Assembly (NCBI GenBank): GCA_963840725.1
Contig: CAWIZY010000003.1
Span: 1-64,000, forward strand
Reading direction: 5' to 3'
Length of the DNA stretch: 64,000 nucleotides
Source of the DNA: CAVWDU01 sp963840725
GTDB taxonomy: Bacteria > Pseudomonadota > Gammaproteobacteria > Pseudomonadales > Halieaceae
Every line of letters starts with the position of its first letter. Position 1 is the stretch's first letter. The notes beneath the pieces were generated by a model that ran no database searches, had not been told where the DNA came from, and worked only from the letters and a program-made list of their open reading frames with translations. The translations under genes and the position numbers were made by a program. Shown here piece by piece: positions 44,967-52,881 of this stretch.

Positions 44967-45692
44967 ATGGCGACGACACAAGGATTGGACTTCAGCAAGA
45001 AACAAATTCTGGTCTGTGGTGGATCGGATGGTATTGGCTACGGCGTCGCTCGCCTGTTCCTGGAATTGAATGCCAGCGTCGCCATAACCGGCACCCGGGA
45101 TGCCGGGAGTTACAGCAACGACTTCACGGGCATGGCGTATCACCAATTGGATATCAGAGACAAAAAAGCCATCGAAGCATTGGCCAGTAAATTTGAGCAG
45201 CTGCATGTGCTGGTCAATTGTATCGGGTCCGTGCTGTACAAGCAGAGAGAATTTGACCCTGAGGGCTTTGAGCAGATTGTAGCGATCAACCTGACTGGGG
45301 CTATGCAGCTCTGCACAGGTTTTTACCCGCTATTGCTGGCGACAGGGGGCAACATTGTTGTCCTTGATTCCGTTGCCTCAATTCGGCCAGCAGTCAATAA
45401 CCCTGCCTACAGCGCCAGCAAGGCGGGGTTGACACAATTGTCCCGGGCTCTGGCCATGAAATGGGGGCGCAAGGGTATTCGCGTCAACACCGTGGCGCCC
45501 GGATTGGTACTGACCAAGCTGACTGCGAACCAATCCAGTCCAGAGCAATTGGTGATGTTCGAAAAATCCAACCCCATTCCACGACTGGGGACTCCCCAGG
45601 ATATCGCCGGCGCGGTGGCCTTCCTTGCATCACCCCTGGCAGCTTACATCACCGGGCATCAACTGGTGGTGGACGGGGGTCTGAGCCTTTGA
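44967..45692 (+). CDS. SDR-family oxidoreductase
   Basis: A 241-residue short-chain dehydrogenase. It has the cofactor motif GGSDGIGYG (residues about 18-26), NCIGSV where NNAG is usual, the active site Ser in LDSVASI with YSASK (Tyr near 148, Lys near 152), and C-terminal GHQLVVDGG. NAD(P)-dependent; substrate unknown. It is followed 13 bp later by a DUF4112 gene, so the two are probably co-transcribed. Confidence 0.9.
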   Translation: MATTQGLDFSKKQILVCGGSDGIGYGVARLFLELNASVAITGTRDAGSYSNDFTGMAYHQLDIRDKKAIEALASKFEQLHVLVNCIGSVLYKQREFDPEGFEQIVAINLTGAMQLCTGFYPLLLATGGNIVVLDSVASIRPAVNNPAYSASKAGLTQLSRALAMKWGRKGIRVNTVAPGLVLTKLTANQSSPEQLVMFEKSNPIPRLGTPQDIAGAVAFLASPLAAYITGHQLVVDGGLSL

Positions 45693-45705
45693 AAAGGAGC
45701 GTCTC

Positions 45706-46203
45706 TTGAACGACACGGTGTTCATGCCCTACGAGGAGCGCCAGCAAGAGCTGCGCAAGCTTCAAAAGCTCGCCTCATCCCTCGACAGCGCGATACCTCT
45801 GCCCGGTGGATACCGAATAGGCCTGGACGGCCTGATCGGCTTCATACCGATCGTGGGCGATAGTCTGACGACACTCATCTCATCCTTCATCGTGGTACGT
45901 GGAGCACAGCTGGGAGTACCCTCTCACCAACTCGTTCGGATGATGTTGAATATTCTGTTGGAAGCATCGGTGGGGATCATCCCGCTGATTGGCAACGTTT
46001 TCGACTTTGTCTGGAAAGCCAACGAAAAAAATATGCGCTTGATTGAACGCCACCTGCCTGAGCAGTCTCCAAGCCGCAGCACACGAAGAAGGCTGTCGTA
46101 TGCTGCGATCAGCATCGTTTTGGCCTTTCTGGGCCTGGTCGGCATCCTTATCATCCTTGGGTTCAAGGTCTTGCTGGCCACGATCGCCATGCTGAGTGGA
46201 TAA
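45706..46203 (+). CDS. DUF4112 membrane protein
   Basis: 165 residues, starting at a TTG (45706) with AAAGGAGCG just upstream. It contains the DUF4112 core PGGYRIGLDGLIGFIPIVGD and EASVGIIPLIGNVFDFVWKANE, two amphipathic/hydrophobic stretches and a C-terminal transmembrane helix (AISIVLAFLGLVGILIILGF). The function is unknown. It forms a likely operon with the SDR gene. Confidence 0.85.
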   Translation: MNDTVFMPYEERQQELRKLQKLASSLDSAIPLPGGYRIGLDGLIGFIPIVGDSLTTLISSFIVVRGAQLGVPSHQLVRMMLNILLEASVGIIPLIGNVFDFVWKANEKNMRLIERHLPEQSPSRSTRRRLSYAAISIVLAFLGLVGILIILGFKVLLATIAMLSG

Positions 46204-46364
46204 TGCAAGCTGATCTATTCTCTGTCTGCAATACCCAGGCGGATGGAAGCGGTTCGAAGCGACGCCGACGGGCTTTCGAACGCAGTAGTCAACGGCTGAT
46301 CGGCTGACTCTTGCCGCCACCTGCAAACAATCACCAGATTGATAATCCTTCACAAGGAAGCAAC

Positions 46365-47573
46365 ATGAAACTACTGAGCCATCTGCCATTACTCGCACTC
46401 GTCTGGGTAACTCTCGCCAGTGCACAGACGGATTACCCCCATAGAAACGAAGCTATCGGTACCGTACGGCAGATATATGACGGTGCATTGATGCCGGATA
46501 TTCAGGTCAATACCTTTCGCAATATCGACCGCCTATTTGCCACCCGTGTTGTGAAGCACGGCGCCAGGGTGCATCCGCTGCCATACAGCAGTGACCCTGT
46601 GACAACCTTGAATTTTGCGTCCAAGGGCGTTGACTACGACCTGTATGACTATATTTCTCTGAACCGAGTCGGCGGAGTATTGGCGATCAAGGACGGTGAA
46701 ATCGTCTACGAAAGTTATCACTTGGGCAACGACGAAAAGACCCGGTGGATGTCCATGTCTGTGGTCAAATCAATGACTGCAACCCTGGTCGGCTTCGCCA
46801 TCAAGGATCAACATATAGGTAGTGTTGATGACCCGGTCACAGACTATGTTGCCGAGCTCAAAGGCAGCGCATATGACGGGGTCTCCATACGGCAAATTCT
46901 TCAAATGGCATCGGGCGTTCAATGGAATGAAACCTATACCGATCCCACTTCGGATCGACGGGAGCTTCTGGAGTCGCAAATAGCCCAGACACCGGGCGGC
47001 ATGCTGGCAGTCATGTCCGGATTGCCCCGTGCCGCAAAGCCGGGCAGCCGATGGAACTACAGCACTGGCGAGACGCAGGTAGTTGCCGCGCTGGTGGCTG
47101 CGGCAACGGGACGGTCATTGGCGGACTACCTGTCCGAAAAAATCTGGGCCGGCTATGGCATGGAGAGTGATGCGTCCTGGTGGCTTGAGTCGCCGGATGG
47201 CCTCGAGGTGGGTGGGAGCGGCCTGTCGGCAACCTTGCGAGACTATGGGCGATTTGGTCTGTTCTTGCTGAATGGCGGCGTGGTAAAGGGAAAAAAGACG
47301 CTTCCAGATCGTTGGGTTGAAGACGCCAGCAGCCCAAAAGTCATTGGCGACAGCATCGTCGATTATGGCTACATGTTATGGCCAGTCGAGGCGGCAAAGG
47401 GCACCGTGCACGAGGGCGCCTTTGAAGCACTCGGTATCTTCGGGCAAACCATCTACATGAACCCCCGCGAGAAGGTTGTTATTGTATTGTGGAGCGCGCG
47501 GCCGAAGCCTGTCGGCATGTCCACCGTCGTGGATCAGGATTTTTTTGCAGCGATCTGCAAAGCCGTTCAGTAG
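46365..47573 (+). CDS. Exported serine hydrolase, beta-lactamase (class C-like) family
   Basis: 402 residues with a signal peptide (MKLLSHLPLLALVWVTLASA). The nucleophile motif SxxK is SVVK in MSMSVVKSMTATLVG (near 133) and the second motif is YST in WNYSTGETQ. The layout resembles 6-aminohexanoate-dimer hydrolase/esterase-type enzymes more than true beta-lactamases. The ATG at 46365 follows AAGGAAG; upstream readings lack a signal peptide. The substrate is unknown. Confidence 0.85.
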   Translation: MKLLSHLPLLALVWVTLASAQTDYPHRNEAIGTVRQIYDGALMPDIQVNTFRNIDRLFATRVVKHGARVHPLPYSSDPVTTLNFASKGVDYDLYDYISLNRVGGVLAIKDGEIVYESYHLGNDEKTRWMSMSVVKSMTATLVGFAIKDQHIGSVDDPVTDYVAELKGSAYDGVSIRQILQMASGVQWNETYTDPTSDRRELLESQIAQTPGGMLAVMSGLPRAAKPGSRWNYSTGETQVVAALVAAATGRSLADYLSEKIWAGYGMESDASWWLESPDGLEVGGSGLSATLRDYGRFGLFLLNGGVVKGKKTLPDRWVEDASSPKVIGDSIVDYGYMLWPVEAAKGTVHEGAFEALGIFGQTIYMNPREKVVIVLWSARPKPVGMSTVVDQDFFAAICKAVQ

Positions 47574-47656
47574 CGCGGCTTCCGGAATACCAGTCGGGTT
47601 TAATCAGCGCCCTTTGGCAGTCGCTTCCAGGCAACAGCCCAACTGATGACTCAGGT

Positions 47657-47788
47657 TCAGACGTCCTTGACGATAAACGGCGTATGCCCGCCGGCCTGCT
47701 TCTTGTCGCGCTTTGCGGCTTTCTTCTCCTTGGGCGTGAGAAGAGACTGTTTTTTTGATTCCCTGTTACTACGCTGAGATTTGGACAC
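47657..47788 (-). CDS. Small highly basic protein (43 aa)
   Basis: A GTG at 47788 preceded by GCAGGAGCG opens 43 codons beginning SKSQRSNRESKKQSLLTPKE, continuing KKAAKRDKKQAGG and ending HTPFIVKDV. About a third of residues are Lys or Arg, and there is no membrane segment. The good ribosome site and intergenic position argue for a real gene, possibly nucleic-acid or ribosome binding (inference). It is convergent with the upstream serine hydrolase gene. Confidence 0.5.
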   Translation of the reverse strand: MSKSQRSNRESKKQSLLTPKEKKAAKRDKKQAGGHTPFIVKDV

Positions 47789-48351
47789 GTTGACGCTCCT
47801 GCCCGAGACGGGCTGGCACGGCTGGCGCGAGAACAGTCATGTAAAACCTGGTAACCCTGCTCTTGCGATTAGCCTTGATGCACACTCAGTATAGACCGGG
47901 GCCACAGAATAATCTGTTTTGTTTTATATCGCCCCACTGTTTAGTGCAGATCTCTCTGTCGTCCGGCGGGGAGTCCTGCGATGCCATAAAGCTCTGGCAA
48001 TGTCTGCCGGCAAACCGTTGGCAGCAAGCGCAATCCAATAAGCCAGACACCCCGGGGCGGCACTTTACCGACTCTGAAGTGGTCGCTCTTGTCAGGGTCG
48101 CTCTGGTAACGCCCCGCAAGTGCGGTTCGTAGCTATATTGGCCGCTTGGCAGAAAACATGAAGGGTTAACCAGTGGATCACTGTATACTACTCGCTCAGA
48201 GGAGTTCTTACTGGGCCCTCTGCCCACAGTCGGCAAGATACCCGACTAACCTTTTATTATGCGCGTCAGTCGTACCAGAAGCTGCTGATTATCATCTGCG
48301 AAGCGATAACTCCTCCCAAATAAGCGATTCTTTAAGCGGGAGTTATAGCGC
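47789..48351. other. Intergenic region without a supported gene
   Basis: About 560 bp between the small basic protein and the Cys-rich repeat protein. Short open frames on both strands have no recognisable similarity, no ribosome sites and no membrane or signal features. A leader of at least 100 bp for the downstream gene is likely, but no promoter stands out clearly. Confidence 0.5.
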
Positions 48352-49041
48352 ATGTCCAGCAACACTCAAGACCCACAAGGCGGGCTCAAGCTCGCTCTAT
48401 GTTTAGTCATTCTTACAGCGCAACTCCTGGGCGGGCCCGTCCAGGCCGAATCAACGGATATACCTACAAACGCCAGCCCAAGAAGCTACGGAAGTAGTTG
48501 GGACTGCGACCCCGGCTATCGCCAGGTTAAAAGCAGCTGCGAGAAGATTCCGCTACCAGACAATGCCTACCTCACAGATCGATCCTATGGCTCGGGTTGG
48601 GCGTGCAAGCATGGCCATCTGATTGACGGGGATGCTTGCATCGCCATAGACGTGCCGGCAAACGGCTTTCTGGTCGACTCAGCCTACAAGCCCGGCTGGA
48701 AATGTGCCAGGGGTTATGAAGCGGTGGACGATGCGTGTATTGCGATCATAGTACCGCCCAATGCCTATTTGAGTGAGCAAAATCACCGGGCGAAGTGGAA
48801 GTGTGAACGCGGATATCGCGCTGAAGGTGAGGCCTGCTTAAAGATCAATATCCCAGAAAACGCCTACTTATCTGATTCGGCCTATAGTCAGGGGTGGGAA
48901 TGTGAGCGGGGCTATAAAGCGGAGAATGACGTCTGCAGAGCGGTTCAGGTACCCGAAAATGCCTACTTGAATGAAAGCGGATCAAATTGGAAATGCGCCC
49001 CACCCTATCTCAGGCGCGGCAGTGGCTGTATATCACGTTAA
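48352..49041 (+). CDS. Secreted Cys-rich tandem-repeat protein
   Basis: 229 residues with an N-terminal export signal (hydrophobic LKLALCLVILTAQLLGG, ending QAE). The mature part is six units of about 33 residues with the pattern P-x-N-A-(Y/F)-L...W-x-C-x-x-G-(Y/H)...C-x-x-I-x-V. Each unit carries two cysteines, so one disulfide per unit is likely. The first and last units are the most diverged. The motif resembles an uncharacterised repeat seen in secreted bacterial proteins; a cell-surface or periplasmic binding role is a guess. The start codon ATG at 48352 lies 9 bases after GGGAGTTAT. Confidence 0.8.
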   Translation: MSSNTQDPQGGLKLALCLVILTAQLLGGPVQAESTDIPTNASPRSYGSSWDCDPGYRQVKSSCEKIPLPDNAYLTDRSYGSGWACKHGHLIDGDACIAIDVPANGFLVDSAYKPGWKCARGYEAVDDACIAIIVPPNAYLSEQNHRAKWKCERGYRAEGEACLKINIPENAYLSDSAYSQGWECERGYKAENDVCRAVQVPENAYLNESGSNWKCAPPYLRRGSGCISR

Positions 49042-49132
49042 TGAAAAAGGCTATAGCTGTATTCTCTGCATAGCTCATTCTGATGTAGCATCTGAGCGGA
49101 GATAGCAAACAATTCCAACTAGAGGAGTCTAC

Positions 49133-50281
49133 ATGAAAACGTTTTCGCTTGGAGTAATAGGGAGTTCCAGAAAGGAGGATGAGGGGCGCTACCCTATCCA
49201 CCCAGAACACTTGTCTCGTATTCCGGAGAACGTTCGCAAACGACTGATATTTGAAGAAGGCTATGGGGCACCATTCAATATACAGGACTCTGAAATTGCT
49301 GCTATGACCGGCGGCATCGCCACCCGGCATCAGTTACTGGCTGATGTCGGCACAGTGATTATTTGCAAGCCAATGCTCCCTGACCTGGAGGAACTTCGTG
49401 AAGGTGGAGTGCTTTGGGGCTATGTCCACTGTGTGCAACAGAAAGAGATCACCCAGGCCGCCATTGATCGCAAGCTCACCCTACTGGCTTTTGAAGACAT
49501 GTACGTCTGGTCTCCTGACGGATACATGGGTCGTCACACCTTCTACAAGAACAACGAAATGGCCGGGTATTGTGCGGTGCTGCATGCTCTGCAACTCAGA
49601 GGCATTGATGGGCACTACGGCAATCAGCGCAAGGTGATTATCTTCAGCTTCGGCGCCGTCAGTCGTGGCGCCATTTATGCGCTTAAAGCGCATGGGTTTC
49701 GGGATATAACCATCTGTATCCAACGCCCCGATCATGAAGTCCGAGAAGAGGTGCTGGACTGCCACTATGTAAAAATCCGCACAGGCTCTGCGGAAGAAGC
49801 TCGTATGGTAGTGGTGGAGCACGATGGTACGATCCGACCGCTGGCCGAGCTGATTGGCGAGTCGGACATTATCGTCAATGGAGCGTTTCAGGAAACAGAC
49901 AATCCTGTCAATTTTGTGACCGAGGCAGAGGCCTCATGCTTAAAAGCCAACAGCCTCATTATTGACGTCAGTTGTGACGAAGGTATGGGCTTTTTCTTTG
50001 CCAGGCCCACGACATTCAAAAACCCCATGTTCAAGTATGGCAGTGTCGACTACTACGCCGTCGACCACACGCCTACCTATCTTTGGGAGAGTGCAACCCG
50101 GTCCATTTCAGCCGCTCTTATTGTCTATTTGCGCCTTTTTCTGGCAGGACGGGATGATTGGGGGGGTAACGAGACGCTGCGCCGTGCCATTAATATTGAA
50201 GATGGCGTGATCCAGAAAGACTCTATCCTGTCTTTTCAAAACCGGGAGTCGACATACCCCCACACTTGCCTCGACAACTGA
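49133..50281 (+). CDS. Alanine dehydrogenase/PNT-family protein (carboxyethylornithine synthase-like)
   Basis: A 382-residue NAD(P)-dependent enzyme of the AlaDH/PNT fold. The N-terminal RKEDEGRYPIHPEHLSRIP and FEEGYGAPFNI resemble the substrate domain, and VIIFSFGAVSRGAIYALKAH is the nucleotide-binding motif. The DGYMGRHTFYKNNEMAGYC segment and the late YYAVDHTPTYLWESATRSIS resemble proteins annotated as N5-(carboxyethyl)ornithine synthase. A reductive amination or opine-type reaction is likely; the exact substrate is unproven. ATG at 49133 after CTAGAGGAG. Confidence 0.75.
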   Translation: MKTFSLGVIGSSRKEDEGRYPIHPEHLSRIPENVRKRLIFEEGYGAPFNIQDSEIAAMTGGIATRHQLLADVGTVIICKPMLPDLEELREGGVLWGYVHCVQQKEITQAAIDRKLTLLAFEDMYVWSPDGYMGRHTFYKNNEMAGYCAVLHALQLRGIDGHYGNQRKVIIFSFGAVSRGAIYALKAHGFRDITICIQRPDHEVREEVLDCHYVKIRTGSAEEARMVVVEHDGTIRPLAELIGESDIIVNGAFQETDNPVNFVTEAEASCLKANSLIIDVSCDEGMGFFFARPTTFKNPMFKYGSVDYYAVDHTPTYLWESATRSISAALIVYLRLFLAGRDDWGGNETLRRAINIEDGVIQKDSILSFQNRESTYPHTCLDN

Positions 50282-50328
50282 AAGGATCTTTGGGATTTGA
50301 TATCAGGAGGATTTGATATCCGTGATAT

Positions 50329-50415
50329 CAGGACACCCATGATTTGATATCAGTGATATCAGGACACCCATCGATTTGCGTTTTGCTCGCTTCGGATTTG
50401 ATATCAGGACACCCA
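50329..50415. repeat. Three inverted TGGGTGTCCTG repeats with GATATC linkers
   Basis: CAGGACACCCA occurs at 50329-50339, 50360-50370 and 50405-50415, each preceded by GATAT. The segment 50349-50395 is repeated perfectly (47 bp) at 51145-51191 on the other side of the IS3 remnant. Confidence 0.85.
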
Positions 50416-50815
50416 TGAATTGATTCTTTCTTCATCGGGTGTTGCTGTATTGAAGTGCCGCTGCAATCGGTTTGGAACGACGACATGCGCAGGGCCGCTG
50501 CGGTGACTTGGTCGGCGATAGCCCACCTGAGCCCGTAGCCCGGCAGCATGCATCAGACGATAGACCCTGTTCTCGCCACAGTGCTCACCGTACTCGCGCA
50601 GGTCACTGAATATCTTCCGATACCCATACACACCACCGCTCTCCAGCCAGAACTGCTTAATGAACCCAGTGAGCCGCTCATTGGCAACAGCCCGGTTGGA
50701 GCGTAGGCTTCTTCAGCCATGCGTAATAACCACTGGGGTGGACATCAAGCAGGTCACACAGCGCCCGTACTGGCCATGCTGCACTCTCGGCCCGGATAAA
50801 GGCGTACCTCAATCG
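50404..50815 (-). pseudogene. IS3-family orfB fragment
   Basis: The N-terminal part of an IS3 OrfB: RYAFIRAESAAWPVRALCDL, HPSGYYAWLKKP, then after a one-base slip near 50700 FIKQFWLESGGVYGYRKIFS and RVYRLMHAAGLRAQVGYRR. The fragment ends where a TGGGTGTCCTG repeat begins, so the whole DDE catalytic core is missing. It follows orfA directly, as in intact IS3 elements. Confidence 0.85.
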
Positions 50816-51087
50816 GGCTGATTGGCGAAGTACACCGCGGCTTTTTTTAGGATGTCACGCTCCTCGGTGGCCCGCTTGAGTTCTTTCTTTAGCCGCCGGA
50901 TCTCAGCCTGTTCATCTGCCTTGGCATTGTGTTCCACGGACTCAGGACCGAACTTCTTGATCCAGGCATACAGACTGTGGGTCGTCATGCCCAGCCTGCC
51001 GGCTACGTCAGCCACGCTGTGGCCGCGGTCTACGACTTGTTTGACTGCTTCTATCTTGAACTCGTCTGGATATCGCTTGCTGCTCAT
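50809..51087 (-). CDS. IS3-family orfA
   Basis: 92 residues: a helix-turn-helix start (MSSKRYPDEFKIEAVKQVVD, RLGMTTHSLYAWIKKFGP) and the leucine-zipper-like RRLKKELKRATEERDILKKA ending AVYFANQPD. Length is normal for IS3 OrfA. Because OrfB is truncated, the element cannot transpose by itself; OrfA may still bind ends. The ATG at 51087 follows GAGAGGTGA. Confidence 0.88.
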   Translation of the reverse strand: MSSKRYPDEFKIEAVKQVVDRGHSVADVAGRLGMTTHSLYAWIKKFGPESVEHNAKADEQAEIRRLKKELKRATEERDILKKAAVYFANQPD

Positions 51088-51144
51088 ATTCACCTCTCTC
51101 ATAGCCATTTTGTATGACTGAAAGGTGTCTAGCAAACTGGGGGC

Positions 51145-51191
51145 ATCAGTGATATCAGGACACCCATCGATTTGCGTTTTGCTCGCTTCGG
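51145..51191. repeat. 47-bp direct repeat flanking the IS3 remnant
   Basis: Identical to 50349-50395; contains CAGGACACCCA (51156-51166) and TCGATTTGCGTTTTGCTCGC. It begins at the putative left end of the IS3 element (GCCCCCAGTTTGCTAGACACC on the minus strand). It lies about 200 bp beyond the 3' end of RAYT-2. Confidence 0.9.
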
Positions 51192-51388
51192 GCTTGATCA
51201 GAGGTACATTAAGACGCACTGAGGTGGATTGTGGATTCTTCGAAAACGATACTTCAGGGACAGGAAACAAGCGGGATCCGGGCCGACAGATATCGACTCG
51301 CTACAACAGTGCAGAACACTACACTCGTAGCGAAGGGCTCAGCAGCCAGCCCGCTGTCTTTTACGAGTTGTGTTGATTACTCAGCGAC

Positions 51389-52393
51389 TCAAGCAGCGTT
51401 GTAGAGAAGTCCTAGCTTGCCTGAGCCCTTTATCCAGCAACGACCTGAAGACGTCGCATAACTGCGCATCCGCGCCAGAGCACCAATGGCTTGAAGGGAA
51501 GATGCCTGGATATCGCAGACCAGGGCCATCCACTGTTGGCTATCTATCGACAGCCGGTTCAAGGCTGGAACGGCCTCCCGCGACATGACGTCCCGGTTGC
51601 CAGCGCGCACACAGCGGCCAGTAGCAGCCACCAGAGCCAGATAATCGTCCAGCCTGATTGGAAGACCTCGGCTACTCTCAAGCGACTCGCCGCCCTCTGA
51701 AAACGGCGATAGCGATGGGCTTGACGTGTTGCCTGCTGGCGCAGCCTCGGTAAGCGAGTTCGCCTCCAGCCGTTCCTGCACCGAGGTGAAGTCCGAATCG
51801 CGTAAGGTCTCTGCCATCCCGGCCCGGATCGGGTTCAGATCGACATAGGCCATACAGGACAGGACCGCCGCCTCATCCAGCAAGGCTTTGGACTTAAAGC
51901 GCCCCTCCCAGAATCGCCCCGTGCAGTCGTCCTCAGCATTCGCCCTGCGCGCAATGTGTTCATTCAGGCAGCGCATAAACCAGCTGATGTCATAGAGCCG
52001 GGCACGCCACACGGCGGCAATCGCCGCCACGGTGGCAGCCTGGGCCGCCGAGAGCGGCTGCCCGGCCAGTTTCTGTTGGACCAGCAGGGGCCCGCTAAAC
52101 ATCCGGGTCCAGCGTTCGATGACCTCATCGTCGCTCCAGTGCTGTGCCCTGGCCTGATCCACCCGCAACACCACGTGGTAGTGATTACTCATAATGGCGT
52201 AGGCACAGAGTTCGATGCCAAAGGCCGAGGCCTGCAGCTTGAGTCGGTCAACCAGCCAGGCGCGGCGGTGATTGAAATCCTGCCCGGTGTACTGATCTTT
52301 ACCACACAGGAAAGCCCGGCGAACGCAGCGGGCGATGCAGTGGTAGTAGGGTGTCTCGCTGAGCGAGATCTGTGCGGAGCGCCGGATGGTCAT
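51389..52393 (-). CDS. REP-associated tyrosine transposase (RAYT-2)
   Basis: A 334-residue Y1 transposase of a different subgroup from RAYT-1. The N-terminus is SLSETPYYHCIARCVRRAFL; HUH is in SNHYHVVLRVD (near residue 70), CTGRFWEGRFKSK follows, and the catalytic Tyr is in MAYVDLNPIRAG (near 181). A long C-terminal extension (from about 200) is typical of this subgroup. The start at 52393 is preferred because upstream frame is repeat-rich. Six TGGGTGTCCTG-type repeats lie 93-328 bp upstream. Two relics of its 5' end and leader are at 60.4 and 61.4 kb. It appears intact. Confidence 0.9.
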   Translation of the reverse strand: MTIRRSAQISLSETPYYHCIARCVRRAFLCGKDQYTGQDFNHRRAWLVDRLKLQASAFGIELCAYAIMSNHYHVVLRVDQARAQHWSDDEVIERWTRMFSGPLLVQQKLAGQPLSAAQAATVAAIAAVWRARLYDISWFMRCLNEHIARRANAEDDCTGRFWEGRFKSKALLDEAAVLSCMAYVDLNPIRAGMAETLRDSDFTSVQERLEANSLTEAAPAGNTSSPSLSPFSEGGESLESSRGLPIRLDDYLALVAATGRCVRAGNRDVMSREAVPALNRLSIDSQQWMALVCDIQASSLQAIGALARMRSYATSSGRCWIKGSGKLGLLYNAA

Positions 52394-52485
52394 CCTTGAC
52401 CTCCTGGGGTGGCTGAACGACACATCCAGCTTAGCCGTCAGCCTCGCGGTGGCCAAGGGATTGGCCGGTTTTGGTGGGAGATTGG

Positions 52486-52720
52486 TGGGTGTCCTGCATT
52501 GACGAGAATTGGTGGGTGTCCTGCATCGACGTCGCTGAACTGACACTGGTGACCTGAACTGACACTGGGATTTGGTGGGTGTCCTGCATTTACGCTAAAT
52601 CGACAGCGGCAGCAGGGAGAAATCGGTGGGTGTCCTGCATTGACGTTGGTGGGAGATTGGTGGGTGTCCTCTATCGACATTGACGTGCATTGACGTTGGT
52701 GGGAGATTGGTGGGTGTCCT
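52486..52720. repeat. TGGGTGTCCTG repeat cluster upstream of RAYT-2
   Basis: Copies are at 52486-52496, 52513-52523, 52576-52586, 52627-52637, with near-copies (TGGGTGTCCT) at 52661 and 52711. They are linked by GCATTGACG and GGTGGGAGATTGG blocks. Spacing is irregular (27 to 63 bp), so this is not a CRISPR. The remaining bases to 52881 hold no gene. Confidence 0.9.
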
Positions 52721-52881
52721 TTATCGACACTTCCTGCATTGACTCTTGCATTGACGCTGCATGAAATTGACGTTCTGAATTGTTAGTAACTCGATGTTTG
52801 TAAGTCCGTCACCCTTACGCCTAGAACCGGCCAAGAGCGCCTGAGCGCGCGCGATACTGGGCGCCGCAATACCAACAAGAT

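Noticed and set aside
52486..52720. Possible CRISPR array from repeated TGGGTGTCCTG blocks
   Set aside because: Units are only 11 bp, spacing is irregular (27-63 bp), linkers are themselves similar, and no cas genes are present. The pattern fits RAYT-linked repeats.
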